Source of the DNA: Neodiprion pinetum
Taxonomy: Eukaryota > Arthropoda > Insecta > Hymenoptera > Diprionidae
Assembly: GCF_021155775.2 (NCBI RefSeq)
Contig: NC_060234.1
Span: forward strand, 14,807,871 to 14,871,870
Length of the DNA: 64,000 bases
Direction of reading: 5' to 3'
This document shows, one piece after another, positions 42,411 to 51,409 of the stretch; position 1 is the first letter of the stretch; every line of letters begins with the position of its first letter. The translations under genes were made by a program, and so were the position numbers. Below the pieces are notes generated by a model. The model searched no databases. It saw only the letters and a program-made list of their open reading frames with translations, and was not told where the DNA came from.

Positions 42411-42453
42411 GGCGCATGCGCGTTATATGTATAGTTTTAAGAGATTGTCCCGG

Positions 42454-42881
42454 TATAGTATTTTGCGTTTACCGAGCGTGAGCAAGTGATTACACCGGAT
42501 GAAGCACGGCCCGACCCAATAATCATATTTGACGATGTAGCGTGCGAGAAGTAGGACAATATTAGAGCCTACTTTTGCATGGGTGGACATCACGACGTTG
42601 ACTGTTTCTATCTCTGTCAGACGTACGCGCGTATTTCCAAACATCTCGTGCGCGACAACGTAAACTTAATCGTGTTATTCAAACAAGACGATATGAACCT
42701 GAGACACGTATACAACGACCATGTAAACACCGATATGTCTTACACAGAGTTCAAAAGTGTGTGCTCTGCATGCTGGAACGGTGAGAAGTACGGGTTTCTG
42801 GTGATCGACAAAGACAGTGAGCTCAACGAAGGACGATACAGGAGGGGATTCGATTCTTTTGTTAGCCCGGAAAAGAAATAA
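42454..42881 (+). pseudogene. Polinton packaging ATPase, C-terminal part
   Basis: Resumes after the inserted element, with VITPDEARPDPIIIFDDVA (Walker B), then an in-frame TAG at about 42553, then DNIRAYFCMGGHHDVDCF, YLCQTYARISKHLVRDN, LIVLFKQDDMNLRHVYND and ending SFVSPEKK. This is the packaging ATPase core that would pump DNA into the particle. Broken by insertion, a stop and a small frame slip near the junction. Confidence 0.85.
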
Positions 42882-42937
42882 AATCTAACGTTTTCGAGCG
42901 AGAGACGCAGTAGCGTTGCAGACTCAGTTGCGTCAAC

Positions 42938-43837
42938 ATGCAGAGCTCTGAAATTTCCAAGCAAAAAGATGTTCTACATCAGATCGCTCAAGCAAGTGCT
43001 GCGATCCGTCGAAAACACAGATTGCTCAAGTCGGGCAAGGAATCTACGACTCAGAAATTGAGTGACGTTTTCAAACCCATAGTGACTCCGTTGCAAGAAC
43101 TGGTGAATGTTACAAAAGATACCAAACCTGTCAAACAAAAGGTGGAAGAAATTAAAGAAGAAATAAAGCAGATGAAAAATGAAACGAAAAATGAAACTGT
43201 CTCGGAAATGGACGATTCCTTTGCTTCGGCAGGAGATGAAACAATCGTAGAAATGACAGTCGAGAGAATCAAGGATGAGTATTTTGCACTGATGAGAGAT
43301 GCGAAGACAAAAGGCGAATTGGACAACGTGTACGGTGTACGCAACCTCTCAAACGGACTAATGATTGGTGATTCGTTGATATCTTTTGAGAGTGTCTACA
43401 TTCGTATTGGCGATACGCGTTACCCGAAAACGATGGGTTTGCTGGAACTTTTGTTCAAAAAGAAGCCTGACGGTTCTTCTGTGAGCGCCGGAGATCGGGA
43501 AAATTTTAAAAACAAAATCCTCGCAACGAACGCGCATGGAAAGTATTACTCATCCGATGGGGCTGTTCAAAACGATAACAGTTACAAATTCAAAAATGTC
43601 ATTGCCGAATTGATGGACTATTTCCCATCACCTCGCCGAAAGGGTAAAGGTCTACTTCCGCAAGCTATGATCACTCGACAAGGTGTTGAAACGGAATACG
43701 TGTTCTGGGATGATCCGAACGAGTTAGTAGAGCGTCTTAGTTTACTCTTGGCATCTCAGACAGCGGGAAATCCGAGTCACAATAACGAAATAATCTTTAT
43801 TATCGAAGAGCTACGCGAAGCAGGAATCATTTATTAA
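42938..43837 (+). CDS. Polinton conserved protein, DUF8207-like
   Basis: 299 residues from an ATG, intact. The N-terminal third is a Lys/Glu-rich coiled coil (VKQKVEEIKEEIKQMKNE). The C-terminal two thirds are conserved: PKTMGLLELLFKKKPDG, FKNKILATNAHGKYY, EYVFWDDPNELVERLSLLLA and IIFIIEELREAGIIY. Proteins of this type stand between ATPase and integrase in many insect Polintons. Function unknown; a virion role is inferred from position. I am fairly, not fully, sure of the DUF number. Confidence 0.75.
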   Translation: MQSSEISKQKDVLHQIAQASAAIRRKHRLLKSGKESTTQKLSDVFKPIVTPLQELVNVTKDTKPVKQKVEEIKEEIKQMKNETKNETVSEMDDSFASAGDETIVEMTVERIKDEYFALMRDAKTKGELDNVYGVRNLSNGLMIGDSLISFESVYIRIGDTRYPKTMGLLELLFKKKPDGSSVSAGDRENFKNKILATNAHGKYYSSDGAVQNDNSYKFKNVIAELMDYFPSPRRKGKGLLPQAMITRQGVETEYVFWDDPNELVERLSLLLASQTAGNPSHNNEIIFIIEELREAGIIY

Positions 43838-43870
43838 GCAGCTCCCATCATTTTTGCATTCATTACCGAG

Positions 43871-44272
43871 ATGAGCGTCGACGTGTTTGGACGGCATCTG
43901 GATAAAAACACGGCCGCGAGCACTCGCGGTCCCCCGGGTGTCGGATTTCAAATAACAGCGGACGGGCATTACGATATACGGAACAAGAGACTGTGCAATG
44001 TCGCAGATCCCGCAGAGCCGAACAATGCTGTAACTTTAAAAATCTTGAGACGAAAATTCAACGTGCTGCAAAAACAAATCGACAACCTCGATCAAATGAT
44101 CAAAGCTTTAGAGCTCACCACGGAGAAAGCCTTGGATACCTTCTACACAGACTTTAAAACAGGCAGAGACCTGTTGATTCGAAACGCTGATAATATTTCT
44201 CAATTGGACACCCGACTAAGAGCGTTGGAATATGAACGAGGAAAAGCAAGCACTGGTGACGGAACTGCATAA
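43871..44272 (+). CDS. Small coiled-coil protein, possible fibre-like component
   Basis: 133 residues from an ATG, intact. Starts MSVDVFGRHLDKN, has RGPPGVGFQITADGHYDIRN (a short collagen-like/beta turn segment), KRLCNVADPAEPNNAVTL, then a long heptad-type helix to the end. The GPPG lead, beta-type segment and coiled coil are what one sees in tail-fibre or spike stalks, but this is inference. Its last 41 bases overlap the start of the integrase frame. Confidence 0.6.
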   Translation: MSVDVFGRHLDKNTAASTRGPPGVGFQITADGHYDIRNKRLCNVADPAEPNNAVTLKILRRKFNVLQKQIDNLDQMIKALELTTEKALDTFYTDFKTGRDLLIRNADNISQLDTRLRALEYERGKASTGDGTA

Positions 44273-45158
44273 GCCTGCATGCCGGAATTACCCGCGTCGA
44301 CGTGTAGACGTGCGCTGCATCGACGAGACCTGGCAGACGGATCTTGTTAATATTACGTCATACGCTGGACAAAACAAAGGTTACAAGTACATGCTCACAG
44401 TCATTGATATTTTTTCAAAGTATGTGTGGGCTGTACCAATGAAGAGCAAGTCTGGAGATGATGTTACGAAGGCAATGGAATCTGCGCTTGTCCGAGGACG
44501 TGTGCCGAAAAATTTACACGTCGACAGTTGAACGGAATTTTACAACTCGAAATTTGAATCGCTTATGACACGTTACGGAATCAAACTTTACTCCACGTAC
44601 AGTAATTTGAAGGCTTCGATCTGTGAACGTTTCAATCGGACGCTGAAAGGTAAAATGTGGAAACGGTTCAGCATGCAAGGAAGCTACAAGTGGCTCGATA
44701 TCTTATCTGATTTGGTTTCAGCTTACAACAACGTCAAACACCGAACCATAAGAATGAAACCGTCGGATGTCACTGTTGCAAACGAAAGGCTGTTATTACA
44801 TCAGGCGTACGGAGGGCTTCGAGCGATACCTACCGTATCGGCAAAGTGCAAATCCGGCGACAAAGTTCGAATCAGCAAATTCAAAAATGTCTTCGAGAAA
44901 GGTTACACTTCCAATTGGACGACTGAAATATTCACGATAAGCCGAGTGGAAAATACTCATCCTGTGACGTACAAGCTCAAAGACTACCGAGATCAACCCA
45001 TCGCTGGTGGTTTCTACGACCAAGAGCTCCTCAAGGTTAAATATGCGGATATCTATCTGGTGGAGAAGGTGCTCAAGAAGCGTGGAAGAAAAATATACGT
45101 TGAATGGTTAGGTTTTGATAATACACACAACAGTTGGATAAACGAATCGGATATGTAA
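44232..45158 (+). pseudogene. Polinton integrase with chromodomain
   Basis: Retroviral-type integrase: DVRCIDETWQTDLVNI (first Asp), KYMLTVIDIFSKYVWAVP, then a TGA at 44529-44531 right in the second catalytic region, then EFYNSKFESLM, ASICERFNRTLKGKMW (Glu) and a C-terminal chromodomain (VEKVLKKRGRKIYVEWLGF, NSWINESD). It would join element ends to the target. Chromodomains bind histone marks. The single stop inactivates it. AATAAA at 45165-45170 follows. Confidence 0.88.
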
Positions 45159-45164
45159 CATTTG

Positions 45165-45170
45165 AATAAA
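45165..45170 (+). terminator. Poly(A) signal after the integrase
   Basis: AATAAA 6 bases past the stop codon of the integrase frame. Confidence 0.5.
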
Positions 45171-45362
45171 TGAATTTTTTCCAGAAACGTATGTCCCTCT
45201 TTATTTTATACCCGACACGTAACAAGTATTCATCTTTATTTTTTAGACAATCGACAGACATATGCATCGTTGTACAATTTCTTACATTTCGGAGCGTTCT
45301 TATTCACTATCCTACATGATAATAATATTTTATACATCATGGTACGGTTATAAATTACAAAG

Positions 45363-48300
45363 CTAAGGTGTAGGCTTGTAACCCCACGGAAGCGTGTCGG
45401 TTGTGTTTTGAAACACGATCCGCTTGTCGTCATTCCAGCTCAGTGCCACTTTCTGCTGTTCTACGGTGTATACCTCGTGTTTTCGACTCAATATCAAATG
45501 CTAATTTGTAGACAAATTTTCACGGTTCAAAACACATTCCAAATAATCGTTGAAAGTTATTTTTCTCAACGCTGATCCTTTGACACCTTTGGCACGTTTA
45601 TTGTCTTTCTCATCTCCCAAGACTCGGAATGCGTACAATTTAGCTCTTAATCCTACAAATTCCAACATTATTTGTCCGTTATTCTCGTCTTTCATCAAGC
45701 CGAGAACTTTTTGTTTGCTCGAGGTATTCCTTAAACGCTGTCAAGCGGATAATCCAACGTCTCGAATTTATGCAAGTCCTCCTTTATATGTTCGTATTTG
45801 TCGGCGACGGTAAAATTGTAAATCAAACTGTCGGCATCCGTATACATCAATTTTGCTCGGTTGCCAAATTTCTGCTTAATATAATTGTGATAAAAATCGT
45901 AGATATATGTTTCGGCCAGATCCATGATGGAGAAATCTGCGTACAATGGTTTATTCAATTTGACTTTCGTCTTACTCATTTCAACGATAATTATATCTTC
46001 GTCGAAAACGGTGCAGCTGTGAAAATTAGGCTTGGCTATGGTAGCTCTAGCACCGTATCTTCCATCCCATTTCGTGATCAGCCTGACATCTCTATACTTC
46101 CTAACATTTTCCATTGTTTTGCCAAAAACTGCGTTGTTCATCAGTTTGTAAAAATTTTTCTCGAATTCGTTGTGAGATTTTTTGCGCAAATCGGTATTCA
46201 AATCTATATATTTTTTGAGCCAAGGGGTTTGTCTGAATTTGAGAACTCTGTGAATTTTGTGTAATTTTAAGCCTAATTGTAAGCATTGTTTCAAAACGCT
46301 ATAGTAAACAACGTAGTTTTTCTTGGAAAGTAGCGTGGGCGTCAATTTCGGTTGCTTTACTATTCGAGATCGGAGGTATATAGTGCTCCGGACACAGTGG
46401 TAAATCCTTATGAATTTCATGCAGTTCCTCAGGATATTCCAAATCCACCTCCAGTATGTAACCAAACTCCGCATCGTCCGAGATGGTAAGAACGTCGCAT
46501 TTTTCAAAGTCTGATAATCATTCGAAGGAACTGTACGGCAGAGCAAAGCTCATAGCAGCACCGTACAAATTATTAACGTCAAAGTACATGAGATAAGATT
46601 CTTCGACCTCAGGATCGAATGCCTCCCCCATGTACCTGTTGTTAGCCTCAGCGTATCTGTTCAAGCACTGTGACACACCACCACGAATACCTTTTTCGAT
46701 AAGCATAACCATATCTATGTCGGTGAGAAGCTCGAGCTCGATGTCGGTACACTTTAACATCGCATCAAACGACAGACCGGGCGCGGTGTAATAATGTAAC
46801 GGGTCCAGGTTGTACGTTGTCCAACAGCTCTGTCGAAAGTTTTGAAAAACGTCGGCTAGTAAAAACACGTGCGTCTGTGAATACAAGTCCGAAAACTCTC
46901 CCAAAGTTTGAACGTTGAAAGTTTGCCAAACTTTACATGCATGTGCATAGTCGTCGTCTGATATATCCCGATCATTTAATTTTGAGTAAAATTGTTGTTT
47001 GGATGGTAGCCGTCTGTCCTCGAGCTTCTCCCAACTGTCTATGTATTCGTACGGGAACACTCCTTTTCTGGTCAATAACTGAAATTTATCGGAGCTACGA
47101 TAAAATTTTCGTGTGATTGATTTGTGATCATCACCGGAATACGTTGCTAATTTCTCAAGACTACTGGGCATGAAACGGTACGAATCTACGAATCTAAACT
47201 TTATATCTTTACCCTCGACATATTTTGTAAGAGAAATGTACTTTCCTTTGTTCACGGGTAGAAGCTCAATTGTGCCCTCGAACGATGTAGCCAGTGCTTT
47301 GATCAGAAAATGTGAATCGTAACCCGAGAGATTGTGGAATATCACTGGGATAGTGTGCAAATTTTGGTAATTTAGATTGCAACCTCGGTGAGCAGCACCA
47401 CGGTACTTTCCCGTGAAATGGCAGTGATCACGATGTTTCACGTCTGTGAGTGTGAACGGTTTTTCACAAATGTGACACACTGTTGTTGAATGAAATTCGT
47501 TGATTTGATTGAAATTGAGCGGTTCCATCGGTACAACAGTTTTGAAATAAACTTCTAACGAATGTGCCAATTCCGCTTACTCATTCACAAACCATTGAAT
47601 GCAAGTCTCTCCACGATTAATTTTGAATTTTGAAAGCGAATCGTCAAACGCACAATGTAGATAGTAAGCTATACTATACGGAAGATGCTTCTGATAAATT
47701 GTTCTTGTACCTATCTTTTTGAGCGTAGGTTCCAGTAAACATTCGAGATCCGCGTAAATGCAGGATGGAACAGTTTCTTCATGCTCGAAATTTTTAAATT
47801 TTAGTATTTTTTCCTCATCTGTAGGTAGAATAACTTTGGTTTTGTTCAAATTCATGCAATCTACATTGTGCTTTGTGAAACACTTTGCAGATTGAAAGTG
47901 TGATAGACACCTATCACATAACCAAGTACGACGTTTCTGTTTAGAAATTTGAGAACTCGTTAATCGAGACAGATTTCGAACACAAGTAAAATGAAAGATT
48001 CTATTTTTTTCATAATTTTCCATATCTACATCATCATCGTCATCGTCAGTGATTTCAGTTTCTATCGCTAAAAGATGAATTACAGGATTGTCAGACCTGT
48101 TTCGGCTCAAATAAATGGGTACGATTTCACTGCGCTTTTGTTTTTCCGTACTATCTATACCATAAACGTTTATTGAAAGTTTGTTAAGTTTCTCAAATTT
48201 TGGAATCTGGTCTAAAGACATTGGAAAACGCAAACCTTCGTATTGTAGCACTGAGCTGAAATGCGGATATGAAGTGATTTTACTGGGATTGTTGTTGTCG

Positions 48301-49100
48301 GCTGGGAACAGAGCTGCGGTGACTGACCAAAGAAAGCAATACCAGTCGCTGTTACAGACGTTGACGACAGCCTTCTTATCTTGAATATCTTTGGGTAGTG
48401 GTGTGTATGTGAAGACACCGCCTCGTAGTCGCACGTACTTGTTGATATTCACAGTCAAATTGATTATTTCAGTCAGCGACCAGCCTGAATCCTTTTCCTG
48501 GAAATCTTCCACCTTTTTCAATAAACGCTCCATCGCGTTTTCGATGAACCATTCGTTGATATCCGTTGTCTGGAGGATGATTTCATTTCTCGTATTAAAA
48601 AATTTGATCTCTTCCACCGTGCGATCATCTTTTCTAACTTCAAATTGATAAGCCAGGATAACGTTGGCTTTCAAGCTCCTGTCTTTCTTCAGAGCGTTTT
48701 TTAGTCTCGTAACAACTAGTACCTTTGCGCCTTCTAGAAATCTCTCTACATCTTTATGCTTCAAATTGACGATGGATCCAGTCCGAATTCTCCCCTCGAA
48801 AGCTGATTCCAAATCTTCCCAGTGAACGCGATCGCTTTTTCTTACTTTCCGCGTACCTCCACCCGGTTTCTAAAGACGTTTGAATTTCACCACGAGCGCT
48901 TTCAAGAGTCCGATCGTTGTGATAATTCTCATATGTTCTCCAATCGATGAAGCCTTTCGCAAAACTTTGTTCAAAAGCCGAATATTTTGACTTCCAAATT
49001 TTATCCATTTCTGAATCTCTGCTGTTGATGATGATTTGTCCAAGATCTTGTACGCCGATTCCATAATATCGATCAATCTCAAACACTTCGTGGATTCCAT
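45363..49100 (-). pseudogene. Polinton protein-primed DNA polymerase B
   Basis: About 1,245 codons from ATG 49100. Exonuclease motifs: CIYADLECLLEP (Exo I) and FHNLSGYDSHFL (Exo II). Polymerase motifs: FDVNNLYGAAMSF (A), KLMNNAVFGKTMENV (B) and MYTDADSLIYN (C). A zinc-type pair CHICEKPF/HRDHCHF lies between. Breaks: TAG 48870-48872, TAA 47577-47579, TGA 46518-46520 area, frameshifts near 46335 and 45725, and a TAG near 45500. Copies the element by protein priming. The C-terminus ends WGYKPTP. Confidence 0.88.
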
Positions 49101-49164
49101 CTTGAGCTTTTTTCTCACGTATACTTGACAAGTTGTGACTTAATGATCGTTTGCGGTGATGAGC

Positions 49165-49904
49165 GTCCTTTTTATAGGGCAGCTGTACGTGTGTTTGTGT
49201 ATGCGCACGCACCTTTCAGCATTCCCTGAGCTACAGTAACCCAACACTGCAGATCCATGGATCGGAATGTACCGCGGCTATCGGTCGACCTTGCACTCTG
49301 GTCTTGACTGAACCCGTTCAAAATTCATCGTTGAGTTCACATGGCAGTTACAAGCCAAAAAAAAAAAATGTCACGTGGTTGATATCAAATCGACATCCGA
49401 ATAAGTGAAAATCAATTCTCAGAACCATTAATTTTATAATGTCACGTGGTTGATAACGTGGGAAAGGAATGTGAGGTGGTTGATGTTACACATCAGCAGT
49501 CCTACCGTGGGAAAGGAATTCGGAGTGGTTAATGTTACACATCAGCAGTCCTATCGTGGGAAAAGAATGCGGGATGGTAAAAAAGTTCTCGCCCTCCGCT
49601 GCGCCCTCTACCGTTGGCAGGCGAGCACTACAGACTCTGACCTTCGGTCGGTAAGATTGTCGGTAAAATAGCACGATTTTGACCCTCGATCGATAAGAAT
49701 TGCCGGTAAAGCAGTGCGATTTTCACCGTCGACCGATACAACTGTCGGTAAGATTGCACGTTTTTGATCCCAAGTCAGTACGGCAGAGCACGTTTTATCT
49801 GACGAGAGTGGGGGTAACCTTCAAGGGTTTGCGTCTGGGGTGCGCGGAGCGGCTCGGTCGGTAAAGAAGGTGTTTGTACTCAGAACCCGCCTTGCTATAC
49901 TACT
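49165..49904 (-). repeat. Polinton right terminal inverted repeat
   Basis: Inverted counterpart of 33252-33900. It carries one more CATTC-TTTCCCAC module and the GGGTTCAG-GACCAGAGTGC segment that is also copied at 34725-34870. Confidence 0.9.
49167..49176 (-). promoter_or_regulatory. TATA box of the polymerase gene
   Basis: TATAAAAAGG on the minus strand, about 67-76 bases before ATG 49100, just inside the right terminal repeat. Confidence 0.6.
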
Positions 49905-49910
49905 CAGACA

Positions 49911-50045
49911 AAAAAAATCCGGGATTAAATTTTATATCCCTGCCTCGAATATCATAACGAGTTTTCAATTTGTCTGAAGCCATAGAAATTCTACTCATAG
50001 CAAAGCTATGAATTTCTTCTACTATGAGCAAAATAATAACTATAG
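49911..50045 (-). pseudogene. Gypsy integrase scrap, right of the Polinton
   Basis: Reads EIHSFAMSRISMASDKLKTR, then YDIRGRDIKFNPG on the minus strand, matching the segment of Gypsy integrase that directly precedes the VWLF block found at 33113-33245. The two pieces meet at the CAGACA duplication. Confidence 0.85.
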
Positions 50046-50335
50046 CAAAATAAGTCGCCAAAAGCAATTGGGGATGCATGGCATCGGAGGTTTTGTACAT
50101 GTGAGTGGATTCGTTTACGAAAACAATCTGAGCAGACCTGCATAGGGAGCCAATAGCAATGTCGGGTTGATCGGGAACAACCGATCAACAGTTGCAGACC
50201 TGTCATCAAATCAGGACAAATGAATTCACCTGTCTAACAGACACTGTATAAGGAAATAATGAGGCGCGCAGCGCCGAGGTGGGCTTGGCGCGCGAAGCGC
50301 GCAGGGGTGAAGCCCCAAGTAATTTAAAAAAAAAA
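50046..50335. other. Spacer with GC-rich hairpin-like tract
   Basis: 50261-50322 (GCGCGCAGCGCC ... GGCGCGCGAAGCGCGC) is GC-rich and self-complementary amid AT-rich DNA, followed by an A-run. It may be a short interspersed insertion ending in the A-run at 50325-50335, next to the stop of the third DUF4806 exon. Confidence 0.45.
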
Positions 50336-50490
50336 TTATTCAGCTGAACCTTCCAAAGTACGATTCTGTGAATTCACACTGTTGGAACCCTCATTGACCA
50401 GTTCTGAAACATTGGTTGAGTTACTTGATCCTGGTGAAGTAACTGGTGCATCGCATGGGGCCTCTGGCATATCTGACAATATGTTTTGTG
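50336..50490 (-). CDS. DUF4806 gene, exon 3 (Ser/Asn-rich)
   Basis: Acceptor TTTCATTTGCAG, then QNILSDMPEAPCDAPVTSPG, SSNSTNVSELVNEGSN and a stop at 50336-50338. The incoming phase (two bases to complete a codon) fits exon 2 exactly. Low-complexity linker in this family. The stop borders an A-run and GC-rich tract, so it may result from an insertion that cut the exon. Confidence 0.6.
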
Positions 50491-50825
50491 CTGCAAATGA
50501 AAATTTTATTCTTGAGCGTATTTGACTTACTAAGCTGTTACATAAAAGAGTGTGCTAATAATTTGTTGAAGCTTCAGCGCCATAGTCAACTCAATCGAGT
50601 CAGCATTCAAAAATTGTCCGTACACATTCTAATTATAGAAAAAAAAACAAGGCCTGGATAAAATAACGTCAACATGATATTCAACAAAAAGTAGAATATA
50701 AGCATCAATTACCAAAAAATTTATTTTGCTTGTGCCAATTATCCTGGCCTTAAGAGACGCTCGATTTTATTATTCCGCTAAAGTCTCCTTATGTAAAAAA
50801 CCAATAAACGAGGCATGGTACTTAC

Positions 50826-50999
50826 TCTTCTGTGATGGTTGAATTCGCGATAGATTCGGTTGTCTCACCTCATCATCTTCATTATCAGAGAAGCTCACTA
50901 CTGGTTTTCTCGATTGTCTGCGTCCTTTTCCGAAATCTTTGTTATCAGTCATTTTATAATTTTCGTCATACGCAGCCTTTCGAGCTTTTTCTACAGTTT
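50826..50999 (-). CDS. DUF4806 gene, exon 2
   Basis: Acceptor AATCTTTTTTCAG and donor GTAAGT. Reads TVEKARKAAYDENYKMTDN, then KGRRQSRKPVVSFSDNEDD and QPNLSRIQPSQK. This acidic/basic linker after a KA-R-KA helix is typical of insect DUF4806 proteins. Phase joins exon 1 exactly. Confidence 0.7.
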
Positions 51000-51074
51000 C
51001 TGAAAAAAGATTACGAGTTGAATAAATAAATAAGAAAGAAATTCTTTTATTTCATAAATAATATAAATACTCAC

Positions 51075-51270
51075 GATACCGTTTTTCGATTTTGACGTTT
51101 AGCAATTCCCACATCATTTTATCTGGCTCAGCCCGCTTTGTGATCAGCGAACTGATCTTTTTTGAATGTATTGGCCACCAACATGACATTTTGTCAGCAG
51201 TTGCTTCAATCCAATTAGAAGGTACTTCCGAAACGGTTTCATTGTCGAAATTAACAACAAGATATGTCAT
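51075..51270 (-). CDS. DUF4806 gene, exon 1 (N-terminal WW-P domain)
   Basis: Starts at ATG 51270 (MTYLVVNFDNETVSEVPSNW) or at 51285, followed by KMSCWWPIHSKKISSLI and MMWELLNVKIEKRY, ending at a GTGAGT donor. This N-terminal module (V-P-S-x-W, W-W-P, W-E-L) is found in DUF4806 proteins of insects. The gene starts 140 bases downstream of the transposase stop on the same strand. Its 3' half is 18 kb away, past the Polinton. Confidence 0.72.
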
Positions 51271-51409
51271 ATCGGCTGCCATCATATACGTTGTCGTCGG
51301 ATGGGTTGAGCAGCAAACTTTGATCAGCAAGTAAAGGATGTAAAATGAGAAGGATTGAGTAAACGTAAAATAGATTGAACGATATATTCAAAAAACTGGA
51401 TCATACTCG

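Larger units (their letters stand above)
39382..42453. mobile_element. 3,072-bp terminal-inverted-repeat DNA element inside the ATPase gene
   Basis: The ends CCGGGACAATCTCTT.../...AGATTGTCCCGG form 42-bp inverted repeats with two mismatches (left 39382-39424, right 42411-42453). TATA occurs on both sides (39378-39381 and 42454-42457), giving a TATA or TA duplication. The inside has no transposase that I can recognise, so it is probably non-autonomous; a candidate exon lies at 41431-41601. The superfamily is not assigned. Confidence 0.85.
33252..49904. mobile_element. Polinton/Maverick DNA element, 16,653 bp, complete but decayed
   Basis: A 6-bp direct repeat CAGACA flanks it (33246-33251 and 49905-49910). 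Both ends start 5'-AGTAGTATAG and continue as long terminal inverted repeats. AG ends, 6-bp duplications and long terminal repeats are Polinton hallmarks. It carries protein-primed PolB, retroviral-type integrase, packaging ATPase, adenain-like protease, major and minor capsid proteins and accessory genes. Most have single in-frame stops, so this copy cannot move by itself. It sits inside a Gypsy integrase scrap, which sits inside a DUF4806 gene. Confidence 0.95.
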
